A stretch of 64,000 nt of DNA from Maribacter sp. PR1 (GCF_028464145.1 NZ_JAQPCG010000001.1:682001-746000), one strand, 5' to 3'. Positions 1 through 10,459 are shown, counted from the stretch's first letter. A program made the numbers and translations. Notes: generated by a model from the letters alone, not told the origin.

Positions 1-1
1 T

Positions 2-823
2 AGGGCAGACCGGCATGATGCCGGAACGAAAACCATTTTTGGTCAAACCGGAAATTGGGGTTATGATGATGTCATTACCATTTTGTTCCAACAGCGACCC
101 AATGAAATCGCAGAATTTATCTGTAGGAAATTATATGAGTTTTTCGTTCATCCAGACTCTAGGGACGAAGCCAACAATGCGCAGGTAATTATAGACGGCA
201 TGGCGGCTACTTTTTTAGCCAATGACTTTGAAATAGCCCCTGTTTTAAGGCAATTGTTCAAGAGTCAACACTTTTTTGACGACGAAGCCATTGGTGTCAT
301 CATTAAAAGCCCCATAGACTTTTATTTCAACACATTAAAGGAAACCAGCTTTGCCTACACGGATACTACCGTTAGCGAAATGCTAAACTATAGTAGACTG
401 TTGAGCCAAGAATTGTTTGATCCTGTTGACGTTGCCGGTTGGCAAAGGGATAGATCCTGGATCAATACGAACTTCATTATTGGTCGATGGTTAACTATTG
501 AAAGCATGTTGGAAGCATTTTATCAGGCAGACGATGAACAGTTCAGGTCCTTGGGATTGTCTATATCGGGAAATACCGGATTAACCAGTAACAATCCTGA
601 TGAAGTTTCTAGACTAATTATTGATTTTATCCTACCCAAAGGTCTTCTGAACGATGGGGAATATCAAAAAGCCTACGATATCTTTAGAAGTGATGTCGAG
701 GATGTATATTACGAAGGAGGAAATCAAGTATCATGGACCTTGGCCACATGGCCAGCGGCTCCCTTCCAAGTCTATCTATTACTTCAATATTTGGCGAGAC
801 AACCTGAATTTCAACTAAAATAA
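2..823 (+). CDS. DUF1800 family protein, C-terminal part (gene enters from left edge)
   Basis: The frame is open from base 2, so the gene begins before the window and the TTG at 83 is not its start. Visible at the beginning is the DUF1800 signature with a GxTGNWGYDDV-like stretch followed by QRPNEIAEFICRKLYEFFV, typical of the C-terminal half of this family. DUF1800 proteins are exported proteins of unknown function. In Bacteroidota they are usually encoded next to a DUF1501 protein, as here, with only 11 bases before the next start, so the two are very likely one transcript. The N-terminal half and any signal peptide lie outside the window. Confidence 0.85.
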   Translation, partial: RADRHDAGTKTIFGQTGNWGYDDVITILFQQRPNEIAEFICRKLYEFFVHPDSRDEANNAQVIIDGMAATFLANDFEIAPVLRQLFKSQHFFDDEAIGVIIKSPIDFYFNTLKETSFAYTDTTVSEMLNYSRLLSQELFDPVDVAGWQRDRSWINTNFIIGRWLTIESMLEAFYQADDEQFRSLGLSISGNTGLTSNNPDEVSRLIIDFILPKGLLNDGEYQKAYDIFRSDVEDVYYEGGNQVSWTLATWPAAPFQVYLLLQYLARQPEFQLK

Positions 824-834
824 CACCTACGACT

Positions 835-2547
835 ATGTGCGATATAAACCACAATTCTCCTCATAAAGGCCTACAACACGATGGCCATGATCAAGAACAT
901 CAGATCTGGAGCCGACGTTCCTTTTTGCAAGCATTAGGAATCGCCGGTTCCGGTTCCATGATGCTAGGCGCCAATATGCTTACGGCTTCAGGGCCATCCC
1001 CGTTATCTGCAGGTATTGCAGCAGCCGAAACCGATAATATTCTAATATTGATACGCTTATCCGGAGGCAACGATGGATTAAGTACCGTCATCCCTATAGA
1101 GCAATACGATAGTTATGCCAATGCACGTCCCAATATTTACATTCCGGAAAGTAAAGTATTAAAACTTACGGATGAATTTGGAGTTCCTTCCTATATGAGT
1201 GCCTTAGAACCCATGTGGGGCGAAGGCCAATTCAAGGCTGTCCACGGGGTTGGTTATGAAGGTCAGAGTCTATCTCATTTTACTGGGTCCGACATTTTTG
1301 CGAATACCGATTTGGCTACCACCGGATTTAGCGGTCTAAATACAGGTTGGATGGGTAGACATTTTGAAAACATTTATCCAGATTACCTAGTAAATCCACC
1401 AGCAGCCCCTGCGGCCATACAAATTGGACAATTTGGTAGTTTGGTGTTTCAGGGCGAGGAAACCAATTATGCATTTGTCACCTCAAACATCAATCAATTG
1501 GAAGAGATTGCAGAATCCGGAGTTGTATACGGTTTGGACGATTCTCTTTTTAATGATTGTATGTATGGCGACCAATTGAAATTCTTGAGAGGAGTTGCCA
1601 ATACCACCTACGAATACTCTGGTTTAATCCATGAAGCTTACGAACGCGGTGATGCACTGGGATGTGGTGTAGAGTATCAAGATAACGGCTTTGCAAGACA
1701 ATTATCAGTTATTTCCAAATTGATTAAAGGGAACTTAGGAACCAAGGTATATATGATATCCATGGGTGGTTTTGACACGCATGGCAACCAACCTTTGGCC
1801 CATGAAAGATTAATGTCCAATCTTTCCATAGCTATCAACAGTTTTTATGAAGATTTAGCCTGTACAGAACAGGACAATAAGGTTCTAAGTATGACTTTTT
1901 CCGAGTTCGGCAGAAGAATCTTTGAAAACGGTTCTAATGGTACTGATCATGGCAAGGCCGCTCCTACCCTATTTTTTGGTTCTGGCTTAAATGGCAGTGC
2001 GTTTGTAGGTGACCACCCAACCTTGGACAATCCAGATGGAAGAGGAAATCTGGAATACACTATGGATTTTAGGGATTTATATGCCACAGTATTGGCAGAA
2101 TGGTTATGTGTAGACATTCCGTTAGTGGAACAACATTTATTGGACCATCCTTATGCGCCGGTAAATTTAGGTTTCAATTGCAGTGGTACGGATTTTCCGG
2201 ATATCGTTTACAGTGATGGTGAAGTAACACCTCCGACACCACCAGGAGAAGAAGGTACAGATCCCGCGAATCCAGATTTGCTTAATACCATTGTACATAA
2301 ACCATTCTATCCAACGGATAGTACCCCGCATATTTACCTGGAAATGCCATTCACGGCGCAGGTTGATATACAACTTTATAACATTCTTGGACAACATGTA
2401 GGCACAGTCTTCAACGAAATGATGCTGGAGGGGTCCACAGAAATCAATATACGAGAGCGCGTGCCCAAGCAACTATCTACCGGCAAGTACATTTATAGAA
2501 TTAGTGTACAAAATCAAAAGATGAGTAAGTCAGTAATGGTCGCTTAA
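835..2547 (+). CDS. DUF1501 family exported protein with T9SS sorting domain
   Basis: A 570-residue protein. It has a twin-arginine signal (RRSFLQALG around residues 27-35) followed by a hydrophobic Gly/Ala-rich stretch, predicting Tat export in a folded state. The body carries the DUF1501 sulfatase-like hallmarks LSGGNDGLSTVIP and SMGGFDTHGNQ, and a late FSEFGRRIFENG motif. After a Pro/Glu-rich linker near residue 465, the last 85 residues (from about NTIVHKPFYP to KSVMVA) look like a type A T9SS C-terminal domain with the LYNILGQ pattern. That suggests surface exposure or secretion through the type IX system. Partner of the preceding DUF1800 gene. Biochemical function unknown. Confidence 0.87.
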   Translation: MCDINHNSPHKGLQHDGHDQEHQIWSRRSFLQALGIAGSGSMMLGANMLTASGPSPLSAGIAAAETDNILILIRLSGGNDGLSTVIPIEQYDSYANARPNIYIPESKVLKLTDEFGVPSYMSALEPMWGEGQFKAVHGVGYEGQSLSHFTGSDIFANTDLATTGFSGLNTGWMGRHFENIYPDYLVNPPAAPAAIQIGQFGSLVFQGEETNYAFVTSNINQLEEIAESGVVYGLDDSLFNDCMYGDQLKFLRGVANTTYEYSGLIHEAYERGDALGCGVEYQDNGFARQLSVISKLIKGNLGTKVYMISMGGFDTHGNQPLAHERLMSNLSIAINSFYEDLACTEQDNKVLSMTFSEFGRRIFENGSNGTDHGKAAPTLFFGSGLNGSAFVGDHPTLDNPDGRGNLEYTMDFRDLYATVLAEWLCVDIPLVEQHLLDHPYAPVNLGFNCSGTDFPDIVYSDGEVTPPTPPGEEGTDPANPDLLNTIVHKPFYPTDSTPHIYLEMPFTAQVDIQLYNILGQHVGTVFNEMMLEGSTEINIRERVPKQLSTGKYIYRISVQNQKMSKSVMVA

Positions 2548-2570
2548 ACGGTTTCCCCACATGTTACTTA

Positions 2571-2615
2571 ACCTTCGGTACTACTAAATTGGTATACCGA
2601 GGGTTTTTCTTTTTT
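2571..2615 (+). terminator. Rho-independent terminator after the DUF1800-DUF1501 operon
   Basis: A 10-base-pair stem (2571-2580 with 2595-2604, one G-U wobble) with a 14-base loop is followed directly by a T-rich run (ttttt c tttttt). It lies 23 bases after the DUF1501 stop and before metG. Confidence 0.8.
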
Positions 2616-2648
2616 AAAAAACAGGTCTTTTACGGGCTTAAAAATCTT

Positions 2649-2656
2649 TATTTTTG
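2649..2656 (+). promoter_or_regulatory. Candidate Bacteroidota -7 box upstream of metG
   Basis: TATTTTTG fits the TAnnTTTG -7 consensus of Bacteroidota and sits 17 bases before the metG ATG, after the terminator. No convincing -33 TTG element is visible, so the call rests on the -7 box alone. Confidence 0.45.
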
Positions 2657-2673
2657 TGGCTTAAATTATTTTG

Positions 2674-4749
2674 ATGTCCACAACAAAAACACCCAAAAGA
2701 TATACAATTACTGCAGCCCTTCCTTATACCAATGGCCCTATACATATTGGACATTTAGCTGGGGTTTACGTACCTGCGGATATCTATGCAAGATACTTAA
2801 GGCTCATAGGAAAAGATGTTGCCTTTGTCTGTGGAAGTGATGAGCACGGAGTGGCCATTTCAATGAAAGCTAAAAAAGAAGGTATTACTCCCAAGGATGT
2901 CATCGACAAGTACCATGGAATAATAAAACAGTCTTTTGAGGACTTTGGAATCACCTTTGACAATTACTCCAGAACATCGGCACCTATTCACCATAAAACC
3001 GCATCGGATTTCTTTAAAAAATTATATGAGCAGAATGATTTCATTGAGGAAACAACCGCTCAATTATATGATGAGGAGGCCAAACAATTTTTGGCGGACC
3101 GATTCGTAATCGGTACTTGCCCAAAATGCGGAAATGAGGAAGCCTATGGAGACCAATGTGAAAACTGCGGTTCTTCCTTGAACGCCACCGATTTAATCAA
3201 TCCAAAATCTACCATCTCCGGATCAATTCCAACAACCAAAGAGACGACACATTGGTTTTTACCGTTGGACCGATATGAAGATTTTCTTAGGGACTGGATT
3301 TTAAAAGGCCATAAAGACGACTGGAAACCCAATGTTTATGGGCAATGTAAATCCTGGATAGATGGTGGTTTGGAGCCACGGGCGGTAACCCGGGATTTGG
3401 ACTGGGGCATACCCGTTCCAGTAAAAGGTGGCGAAGGCAAAGTACTATACGTATGGTTCGATGCCCCTATCGGTTATATATCATCTACCAAAGAATGGGC
3501 AGAGAAAGAGAACTTGGATTGGGAGCCCTATTGGAAGGACAAAGACACCAAACTGGTCCATTTTATCGGAAAGGATAATATCGTGTTCCACTGCATCATT
3601 TTCCCGTCCATTTTAAAAGCCCATGGCGATTATATTTTACCGGAGAATGTTCCCGCTAACGAATTCCTCAACTTGGAAGGCAACAAACTATCTACCTCAA
3701 AAAATTGGGCCGTTTGGTTACATGAATACCTTTTGGATTTTCCAGAGATGCAGGATGTGCTCAGATATACCCTAACGGCAAACGCTCCGGAAACCAAGGA
3801 TAACGACTTTACTTGGAAAGATTTTCAAGCAAGGAATAATAACGAACTGGTCGCAATTCTAGGTAATTTCATAAACCGGGTCGTTGTTTTGACCCATAAA
3901 TATTATGGAGGACAAGTGCCCACTCCAGAAGCTTTTTCAGAGGTGGACAAGGAAACCTTGGCCGAGCTTAAAAAGTATCCTGAAATTATCTCCAGTTCCC
4001 TTGAACGATATCGATTTAGGGAAGCCGGGCAGGAACTGATGAACCTTGCGAGATTAGGGAATAAATATTTGGCAGATGAGGAACCATGGAAAGTAATTAA
4101 GGAGGATGAGCAACGCGTTAAAACAATAATGTTCTTAGCCCTTCAAATTGCTACTGGATTAGCCGTTTTGAGTGAACCCTTTTTACCTTTTACATCGGAT
4201 AAGCTTAAAAATATCCTAGCTGTCCGGTCGAGCGCAGTCGAGACCTCGTGGAACGATGTATCCTCCAAAGAAACCCTGCTACCTTCAGGACATCAAATAA
4301 ACAAGGCCGAATTACTCTTTAGAAAAATAGAGGATACTGAAATACAGGCACAGCTGGACAAACTGGAGGCAACTAAAAAAGCAAATCAACAAGAAAACAA
4401 AACACTTATGCCACAAAAAGATACGATTACATTTGATGACTTCTCCAAATTGGACATGAGAGTGGGAACAATTGTTGAAGCGGAAAAAATGGCAAAAACC
4501 AAAAAATTATTGGTCTTAAAAGTTGATACAGGATTGGATGTACGCACCATAGTTTCAGGTATTGCAGAAAGTTTTACTCCAGAAGAAGTTGTGGGCAAAA
4601 AGGTTTCCGTTCTGATCAATTTAGCGCCTAGGGCATTACGTGGTGTAGAAAGTGAGGGCATGATTTTGATGACGGAAAACAAGAAAGGTAAATTAGTCTT
4701 TGTGAATCCTGACGAAGATGGGATTGGAAATGGAATTGGGATTAATTAA
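2674..4749 (+). CDS. metG: Methionine--tRNA ligase
   Basis: Class I aminoacyl-tRNA synthetase that charges tRNA-Met in the cytoplasm. The HIGH motif is at residues 24-27 and the KMSKS-type loop is KLSTS at about 338-342. A zinc-knuckle insertion with CPKCG...CENCG is present near residues 149-170. The anticodon-binding helical domain follows, and the last ~110 residues form an EMAP-II-like tRNA-binding domain ([16 protein letters not shown]). ATG at 2674 was chosen over an adjacent TTG at 2671 because it gives the normal [11 protein letters not shown]-terminus. Oddity: around codons 515-527 ([11 protein letters not shown]) the coding sequence contains a copy of a repeat also present at 44.62 kb, between the anticodon-binding and C-terminal domains. 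Confidence 0.96.
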   Translation: MSTTKTPKRYTITAALPYTNGPIHIGHLAGVYVPADIYARYLRLIGKDVAFVCGSDEHGVAISMKAKKEGITPKDVIDKYHGIIKQSFEDFGITFDNYSRTSAPIHHKTASDFFKKLYEQNDFIEETTAQLYDEEAKQFLADRFVIGTCPKCGNEEAYGDQCENCGSSLNATDLINPKSTISGSIPTTKETTHWFLPLDRYEDFLRDWILKGHKDDWKPNVYGQCKSWIDGGLEPRAVTRDLDWGIPVPVKGGEGKVLYVWFDAPIGYISSTKEWAEKENLDWEPYWKDKDTKLVHFIGKDNIVFHCIIFPSILKAHGDYILPENVPANEFLNLEGNKLSTSKNWAVWLHEYLLDFPEMQDVLRYTLTANAPETKDNDFTWKDFQARNNNELVAILGNFINRVVVLTHKYYGGQVPTPEAFSEVDKETLAELKKYPEIISSSLERYRFREAGQELMNLARLGNKYLADEEPWKVIKEDEQRVKTIMFLALQIATGLAVLSEPFLPFTSDKLKNILAVRSSAVETSWNDVSSKETLLPSGHQINKAELLFRKIEDTEIQAQLDKLEATKKANQQENKTLMPQKDTITFDDFSKLDMRVGTIVEAEKMAKTKKLLVLKVDTGLDVRTIVSGIAESFTPEEVVGKKVSVLINLAPRALRGVESEGMILMTENKKGKLVFVNPDEDGIGNGIGIN
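4216..4247. repeat. Copy of dispersed repeat inside metG
   Basis: Bases 4216-4237 (ctagctgtc, three variable bases, tcgagcgcag) match 44620-44641 at 19 of 22 positions with the same spacing, and the following sequence shares gagacct. The copy is in frame in metG and contains no stop in that frame. Its downstream half is shorter than the intergenic copy. Confidence 0.6.
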
Positions 4750-4773
4750 AGTATCCATTAGAAATTTCAATTT

Positions 4774-6915
4774 ATGAATAACACCAAAGATTCCGATTTG
4801 GTACAATATATTATACTTCATACGCAGCTTCCTGAAAAAGGAATACATAATACCATCAAACTTTTAAATCAAGATAGTACCGTACCCTTTATCTCCCGAT
4901 ATAGAAAAGAAGCTACAGGTGGATTGGACGAAGTCCAAATTGGAAGTATTGTCCAATTCAAGGAACAGTACGAAGCACTGGAAAAAAGAAAAAAAGCTAT
5001 TATTAAAGCGGTTGAAGAACAAGGCCTTTTAACTCTAGAGCTTAAAGCAAAATTTGAAGCGGCTACAGATTTGACCCTTCTTGAAGATTTATACCTTCCG
5101 TTTAAAAAGAGTAAAAAGACCAAGGCTGAAGTTGCAAGAAAACAAGGCTTGGAACCTTTGGCCAAAATTATCATGGCGCAGCGTTCGGACAATCTTATGT
5201 TTACGGCCTCCAAATACCTAAGCTCAGAAATTAAAAATGAGGACGAGGCCTTGGAAGGGGCACGCCATATTATAGCGGAGTGGATTAATGAACGAACGGA
5301 TATTAGAAATCAAATCCGTAACCAATTGGAGCGATATGCCCTTATCACAACAAAGGTTGTTTCCTCAATGAAAAAAGAGGAAAAAGCTCAAAAATATCGG
5401 GATTACTTTGACTGGAGCGAACCGCTAGATCGTTGTCCGTCGCATCGCTTATTGGCCATTTTACGTGCCGAATCAGAAAAATTTATTCGTGTAAAAATAG
5501 ACTTAGATGATGAACGTCTTTTGGAACGTATTAAAAACCGAATCATAAAGTCCAAAAATAATTGTGCTGAGCAAATCGAATTGGCAATTACGGACGCTTA
5601 TAAAAGATTGCTGTTTCCTTCTCTTTCAAACGAACTACTAAAAAAGGCCAAGGAAAAAGCCGACGATGAAGCGATTGCCGTTTTTTCTAAAAATCTACGG
5701 CAATTACTATTAGGCGCGCCTTTGGGCGAAAAACGAATTTTGGCAATCGACCCAGGTTTTAGAACAGGTTGTAAAGTGGTGTGTTTAGATGAACAGGGTA
5801 ACTTGTTGCATAATGAAACCATTTACCCACATGCGCCACAAAATGACACTTCAGGGGCCATAAAGAAATTAAGTTCACTCGCCAATGCCTACAGGATTGA
5901 GGCCATTGCTATTGGAAACGGAACGGCCTCCAGGGAAACAGAGCGTCTCGTAAAAAAAGTAGCATTTAAAAACCCTATAGAAGTTTTCGTTGTAAGTGAG
6001 GCCGGAGCTTCTATTTACTCAGCTTCCAAGATTGCACGAGAGGAATTTCCAAATTATGATGTAACGGTCAGAGGTGCGGTTTCGATTGGTAGAAGGTTGG
6101 CAGACCCCTTGGCGGAATTGGTGAAAATTGACCCGAAATCAATTGGTGTGGGACAATACCAACATGATGTAGACCAATCAAAATTGAAGAAGTCCTTGGA
6201 TATGGTGGTAGAGAGTTGTGTTAACTCCATTGGCGTAAACATCAATACGGCTAGTGTCTCCCTTTTAAGCTATGTATCCGGAATCGGGCAGAAATTAGCA
6301 GAGAATATTGTATCCCATAAAAAGGAACATGGCGCCTTTAACAGTAGACAAGAAATTTTGAATGTACCGCGTTTGGGAGGCAAGGCCTTTGAACAAGGAG
6401 CTGGATTTCTACGCATCAAGGATGCCAAAAACCCATTGGACGACTCTGCCGTGCATCCAGAAAGTTATTCCGTAGTTGAAGAAATGGCATCCGATAAGAA
6501 GAAAGGCGTTACGGAACTCATTGGCAACAAAACCCTGTTACAAGAAATTGATTTAAAAAATTATTGTTCAGAAACTATAGGGCTTCCAACCTTAAAAGAT
6601 ATCCTTTCAGAGCTCGAAAAACCAGGCTTGGACCGAAGGGATAAAGCCAAGATTTTTACTTTTGACCAAAACATAAAATCCATTTCCGATGTAAGGGAAG
6701 GGCAGTTATTGCCCGGTATCGTAAACAACATTACCAATTTTGGGTGTTTTGTGGATATCGGTATTAAAGAAAGTGGACTTATTCATGTATCAAACCTAGC
6801 CGATACTTTTGTAAAAGATGTCAATGCCCATGTTAACCTACATCAACAGGTTATTGTGAAGGTATTATCGGTAGATATCCCAAGAAAACGAATTCAATTG
6901 AAATTACATAAGTAA
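4774..6915 (+). CDS. Tex family RNA-binding protein (S1 domain)
   Basis: A 713-residue homologue of Tex, a conserved nucleic-acid-binding protein linked to transcription in other bacteria. Order of domains by sequence: helical Tex N-terminus (with TVPFISRYRKEATGGLDE, a highly conserved Tex signature), the YqgF-like RNase H fold (ILAIDPGFRTGCKVVCLD, about residues 327-344), helix-hairpin-helix segments (VSGIGQKLAENIV, VPRLGGKAFEQGAGFLRI), and a C-terminal S1 RNA-binding domain (about 640-713, GIVNNITNFGCFVDIGIKES). Full length for the family. Starts 24 bases after metG and is probably co-transcribed with it. Confidence 0.95.
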   Translation: MNNTKDSDLVQYIILHTQLPEKGIHNTIKLLNQDSTVPFISRYRKEATGGLDEVQIGSIVQFKEQYEALEKRKKAIIKAVEEQGLLTLELKAKFEAATDLTLLEDLYLPFKKSKKTKAEVARKQGLEPLAKIIMAQRSDNLMFTASKYLSSEIKNEDEALEGARHIIAEWINERTDIRNQIRNQLERYALITTKVVSSMKKEEKAQKYRDYFDWSEPLDRCPSHRLLAILRAESEKFIRVKIDLDDERLLERIKNRIIKSKNNCAEQIELAITDAYKRLLFPSLSNELLKKAKEKADDEAIAVFSKNLRQLLLGAPLGEKRILAIDPGFRTGCKVVCLDEQGNLLHNETIYPHAPQNDTSGAIKKLSSLANAYRIEAIAIGNGTASRETERLVKKVAFKNPIEVFVVSEAGASIYSASKIAREEFPNYDVTVRGAVSIGRRLADPLAELVKIDPKSIGVGQYQHDVDQSKLKKSLDMVVESCVNSIGVNINTASVSLLSYVSGIGQKLAENIVSHKKEHGAFNSRQEILNVPRLGGKAFEQGAGFLRIKDAKNPLDDSAVHPESYSVVEEMASDKKKGVTELIGNKTLLQEIDLKNYCSETIGLPTLKDILSELEKPGLDRRDKAKIFTFDQNIKSISDVREGQLLPGIVNNITNFGCFVDIGIKESGLIHVSNLADTFVKDVNAHVNLHQQVIVKVLSVDIPRKRIQLKLHK

Positions 6916-6935
6916 GACTTTTGTAACTTTTCGGG

Positions 6936-7838
6936 ATGCTTAAGATTGCCAATCACCCTATTTACAAACATCCGTTACCAGAGGGGCATCGGTTCCCCAT
7001 GATAAAGTACGAGTTACTCCCCAAGCAATTGCTATATGAAGGAACTTGTACGGAAGAAAATTTCTATGAGCCTGATATCCCTAACGACAAGTATATTGTT
7101 TCTGTCCATGAACCCGAATACTTTTATGACCTGCTGAATTTAAAAATACCCCATAAAGAAGCGAGAAAGATAGGATTTCCGTTAAATGAAACCTTGATCC
7201 AACGGGAAAGAACAATTGCGGACGGTACCATGAAAGCTTGTGAATTTGCGTTGGAACATGGTATTGCCATGAATATCGCCGGAGGCACACACCATGCTTA
7301 TAGCAATCGAGGAGAGGCTTTCTGTATGTTGAACGACCAGGCAATCGGCGCTAGATATTTACAGGCCAAAAATTTAGCCCATAAAATATTGATAGTGGAT
7401 CTCGATGTTCATCAAGGTAATGGTACGGCGGAAATATTTCAGGACGACACATCCGTATTTACGTTCTCCATGCACGGAACAGGGAATTACCCCTTTAAAA
7501 AGGAACGGTCAGACTTGGACATTCCCTTAGAAAAAGGAACTCAAGATAAAGAATATCTCTCCATTTTAAGGAATACTTTGCCAAGGCTTATAGAGGAACA
7601 GCAACCAGATTTTATTTTTTACCTCTCCGGTGTGGACGTATTGGAAACCGATAAATTGGGAACATTGAGCATGTCCTTGGAAGGTTGTAAACAAAGGGAT
7701 AGTTTCGTCCTGAAGACCTGTAAAGAAACAGAAATCCCGGTTCAATGTAGCATGGGCGGAGGATACTCTAAGGACATAAAGACAATTATTGAAGCGCATG
7801 CAAACACATTTAGGTTGGCAACGGATATCTTTTCATAG
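6936..7838 (+). CDS. Histone deacetylase superfamily hydrolase (AcuC/HDAC-like)
   Basis: A 300-residue zinc amidohydrolase of the arginase-deacetylase fold. Catalytic features are visible: tandem His119-His120 in AGGTHHAY; zinc ligands Asp157 and His159 in VDLDVHQGNGT; and a third likely zinc ligand, Asp234, in SGVDVLETDKLG. Bacterial members remove acetyl groups from small molecules (polyamines, acetoin-related) or proteins; the substrate cannot be read from the sequence. No signal peptide, so cytoplasmic. It lies 20 bases after the Tex gene, in the same direction. Confidence 0.92.
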   Translation: MLKIANHPIYKHPLPEGHRFPMIKYELLPKQLLYEGTCTEENFYEPDIPNDKYIVSVHEPEYFYDLLNLKIPHKEARKIGFPLNETLIQRERTIADGTMKACEFALEHGIAMNIAGGTHHAYSNRGEAFCMLNDQAIGARYLQAKNLAHKILIVDLDVHQGNGTAEIFQDDTSVFTFSMHGTGNYPFKKERSDLDIPLEKGTQDKEYLSILRNTLPRLIEEQQPDFIFYLSGVDVLETDKLGTLSMSLEGCKQRDSFVLKTCKETEIPVQCSMGGGYSKDIKTIIEAHANTFRLATDIFS

Positions 7839-7910
7839 AAGTATTCTTTTATCAGATTTTCTTACCATTCCTACTTTTAAAAAGGAAATGAGTTAAGCTT
7901 TTAAGCTATT

Positions 7911-7936
7911 CAACCTTTGAAAGGTTTGGTTTTTTA
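7911..7936 (+). terminator. Weak candidate terminator
   Basis: A short hairpin (aacct/aggtt with a 5-base loop) is followed by tggtttttt. It lies between the deacetylase-like gene and the PAP2 gene. The stem is short, so this is tentative. The rest of 7839-7963 shows nothing else clear. Confidence 0.35.
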
Positions 7937-7963
7937 ATACTTTAGAAGCCTTAAAACAAAAAA

Positions 7964-8797
7964 TTGAGATACTTAGTACTTACCTTTTTATTTTTTCTGT
8001 CTATTCAGTCTTACGGACAATCAAAAAAACTAGACACTATCGATACCCGATGGAAAATGTTAACCTATGATATTGGAAATGTGTTTACTGGGGTAGGATA
8101 CTCCTATACAAGGCCTTTTCATTGGAAAGGCAAACAATGGGCTGACTTTGGTACCGTGGTTGGTGGTACAGGTCTCGTTTATCTTTTCGATGATAATACG
8201 TCTCGCTTTATAAGAAACAACAGAGAAGGAGTTCCTAGATGGTTACGTGATTATGGAGAACTTTATGGAAGTCCTGAAAATAATTATATAGCCACCACAG
8301 GTGTCTATTTAACAGGTCTTTTTCTAAAGGATGAAAAACTAAGAAGAACTGGAGTTCTATTGATTGCATCTGCTACTTCGGCCGGACTTTTACAACAAGT
8401 CCTAAAGTCAGTTGTAGGTAGAGCCAGACCCTTGGCAGAACTTGGAAAGGATACTTTTGATCCTTTTAATTCCAGTAGGAATTTCCATTCCTTTCCTTCG
8501 GGTCATGCCATATTAGCTTTCACTAACGCCTATGCCATCGCGAAGCAATTTAAAAACCCATGGATCAAAGCTGGGATTTACACCGTTGGTGCAATTCCGG
8601 GCATTTCCAGAGTTTGGGACGGGCAACACTGGTTTAGCGATATGGTCTTTGCTTTTGCCATTAGTATTGCGACCGTAGAATCCATTGATAGATATTTGGA
8701 TTCCAAGTACGACCAAAAATATAATAATCAAAGTAAAAAAGTTAGCTGGAACCTTACTTTTGGGCCTGGTCAATTAGGACTCAATCTGAGGTTTTGA
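7964..8797 (+). CDS. PAP2 superfamily phosphatase, exported
   Basis: A 277-residue protein with an N-terminal signal peptide (RYLVLTFLFFLSIQSYGQ). All three PAP2 motifs are intact: K148-x6-R155P156, PSGH at 178-181, and SRVWDGQHWFSD at 215-226 with Arg216, His222 and Asp226. The family dephosphorylates lipid phosphates such as undecaprenyl pyrophosphate or phosphatidic acid, usually on the periplasmic face. Several hydrophobic stretches around residues 63-75, 110-122 and 130-147 suggest membrane association. The start is a TTG at 7964, because the signal peptide begins there and no upstream ATG fits. It ends 3 bases from the convergent symporter gene. Confidence 0.9.
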   Translation: MRYLVLTFLFFLSIQSYGQSKKLDTIDTRWKMLTYDIGNVFTGVGYSYTRPFHWKGKQWADFGTVVGGTGLVYLFDDNTSRFIRNNREGVPRWLRDYGELYGSPENNYIATTGVYLTGLFLKDEKLRRTGVLLIASATSAGLLQQVLKSVVGRARPLAELGKDTFDPFNSSRNFHSFPSGHAILAFTNAYAIAKQFKNPWIKAGIYTVGAIPGISRVWDGQHWFSDMVFAFAISIATVESIDRYLDSKYDQKYNNQSKKVSWNLTFGPGQLGLNLRF

Positions 8798-8800
8798 AGT

Positions 8801-10459
8801 TTACTTAGCGAAATAAATATATATTCCCACTACGATTACCACAACCATAAGGCCCGCCTGTTTTACATACTTATAAGGCAATATATCTACCTGTTCCGTA
8901 TATTTTAATTCGAAAGCCTCCTTCCTAGGATAGAACTTACCTATGACCAACATGATTATGCAGTTCATCAAGAACAAGATGGCCATTACATGCAAATAAT
9001 GCGGGTAGGCATCGGCCTCTACCAAGGATAACTGGGCAGGGTCAGTAACCCCAGCGTTCTTGGCCTCCTCCAAAGCATTCCCGATAAAATGGGGCTTCAT
9101 AATAAATTGACTAACGATATAAAGGGCAGAGCCTAGGAATATTCCAATTTTGGCGGCAATGGCGGGAACCCGCTTTGTTAAATATCCCACCACGATGATG
9201 GTAAAAATAGGAATACTATAAATTCCGTTAATTTCCTGAAGATAGTTAAAAAGGCTCCCTGCGTTTGCAATCAAGGGAGCGATGAACATAGCCGCTAGAG
9301 CCAAGCAAATTCCAAAAATCTTACCGTATTTCACCACGGTTGCTTCGGACGCATCTCTGTTAATGTGTTGCTTATAAATATCGATCCCGAACAAGGTAAC
9401 CGAACTATTAAGCACGCTATTGAAGGAACTTAATATAGCCCCGAAGAGAACCGCAGCAAAAAATCCAACTAAGGCTTTTGGTAAAACCGCGCGAACCAAT
9501 TCAGGGTAGGCCAAATCACTTGATGCCAATCCTCCCTCAAAATAATAAAAGGCAATCATTCCTGGCAGTACAAGTATGATTGGACCTAAAATCTTTAAAA
9601 ATGCCGCTAGGAGAAGACCTTTCTGACCTTCGGCCAAGTTCTTGGCCCCTAAAGCCCTTTGAATTATTTGTTGATTGGTTCCCCAATAAAACAACTGCAC
9701 CAACATCATGCCGGTAAAAATCGTAGCAAAAGGAACTTCCTGGCCCTTTTCCCCCGTAGAATCGAATCGTTCCGGATTGGAGCTAATCAAAACATCCAGA
9801 CCTTGGGTAACACTACCATCGCCAATGGCCATCAATCCAAAAACAGGAATCATAATACCACCAATGATAAGACCTATCGCATTGATACTATCCGAAACGG
9901 CAACTGCCTTCAATCCGCCAAACACGGCATATATTGACCCTATAATCCCTATGCCCCAAATACAGTAAACCAAGGCTGCTGATTCTGAAATATTAAACAT
10001 TCCGGGAACATCGAACATACCACTGATCGCAACAGAGCCGGAATAAAGAATTACGGGAAGTAACACCACTACATAACCTGTCAGAAACAAGGCTGAGGTA
10101 ATCGTTTTTGTTGCAACATCGAATCGTTCGGCCAAGAACTGGGGAACCGTGGTCAGTCCGCCTTTCAAATACCTGGGCAATAAAAACACTGCTGTGACCA
10201 CCATGGCCATTGCAGCAAGGGTTTCCCAAGCCATAACCGATAAGCCATCCTTATAGGCACTACCGTTAAGGCCAACAATCTGTTCAGTGGATAGATTGGT
10301 AAGTAATAGGGATCCTGCAATAACTCCAGCGGTTAAGCTTCTACCCCCTAAAAAGTAACCGTCAGAAGATTTCTCATTTGTGCTTCGTGTAGCATACCAG
10401 GCGATGATCGCCACAAGTAAGGTAAAGCCAAGAAAGGAAAATACAGCAAGAAAATCCAT
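8801..10459 (-). CDS. Sodium:solute symporter (SSS/SLC5 family), SglT-like
   Basis: A 552-residue polytopic membrane protein with about 14 hydrophobic helices starting directly at the N-terminus. Conserved SSS features include ATRSTNEKSSDGYFLGGRSL, the LSTEQIVGLNGSAY segment and a DSINAIGLIIGG region. The LSTEQ/GLNG pattern resembles sodium/sugar (vSGLT-type) carriers more than proline or pantothenate carriers. It is predicted to couple Na+ influx to uptake of a sugar or related solute across the inner membrane. It stands alone on the minus strand, so the substrate is not revealed by neighbours. Confidence 0.92.
   Translation of the reverse strand: MDFLAVFSFLGFTLLVAIIAWYATRSTNEKSSDGYFLGGRSLTAGVIAGSLLLTNLSTEQIVGLNGSAYKDGLSVMAWETLAAMAMVVTAVFLLPRYLKGGLTTVPQFLAERFDVATKTITSALFLTGYVVVLLPVILYSGSVAISGMFDVPGMFNISESAALVYCIWGIGIIGSIYAVFGGLKAVAVSDSINAIGLIIGGIMIPVFGLMAIGDGSVTQGLDVLISSNPERFDSTGEKGQEVPFATIFTGMMLVQLFYWGTNQQIIQRALGAKNLAEGQKGLLLAAFLKILGPIILVLPGMIAFYYFEGGLASSDLAYPELVRAVLPKALVGFFAAVLFGAILSSFNSVLNSSVTLFGIDIYKQHINRDASEATVVKYGKIFGICLALAAMFIAPLIANAGSLFNYLQEINGIYSIPIFTIIVVGYLTKRVPAIAAKIGIFLGSALYIVSQFIMKPHFIGNALEEAKNAGVTDPAQLSLVEADAYPHYLHVMAILFLMNCIIMLVIGKFYPRKEAFELKYTEQVDILPYKYVKQAGLMVVVIVVGIYIYFAK

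Noticed and set aside
2589..2840. Forward frame overlapping the terminator and the metG start
   Set aside because: Runs through the terminator hairpin and the metG 5' end in another frame; no family match, while metG is certain.
4869..5213. Minus-strand frames opposite the Tex gene (and many similar shadows opposite other genes)
   Set aside because: They mirror the codon pattern of the conserved plus-strand gene and match no known family.
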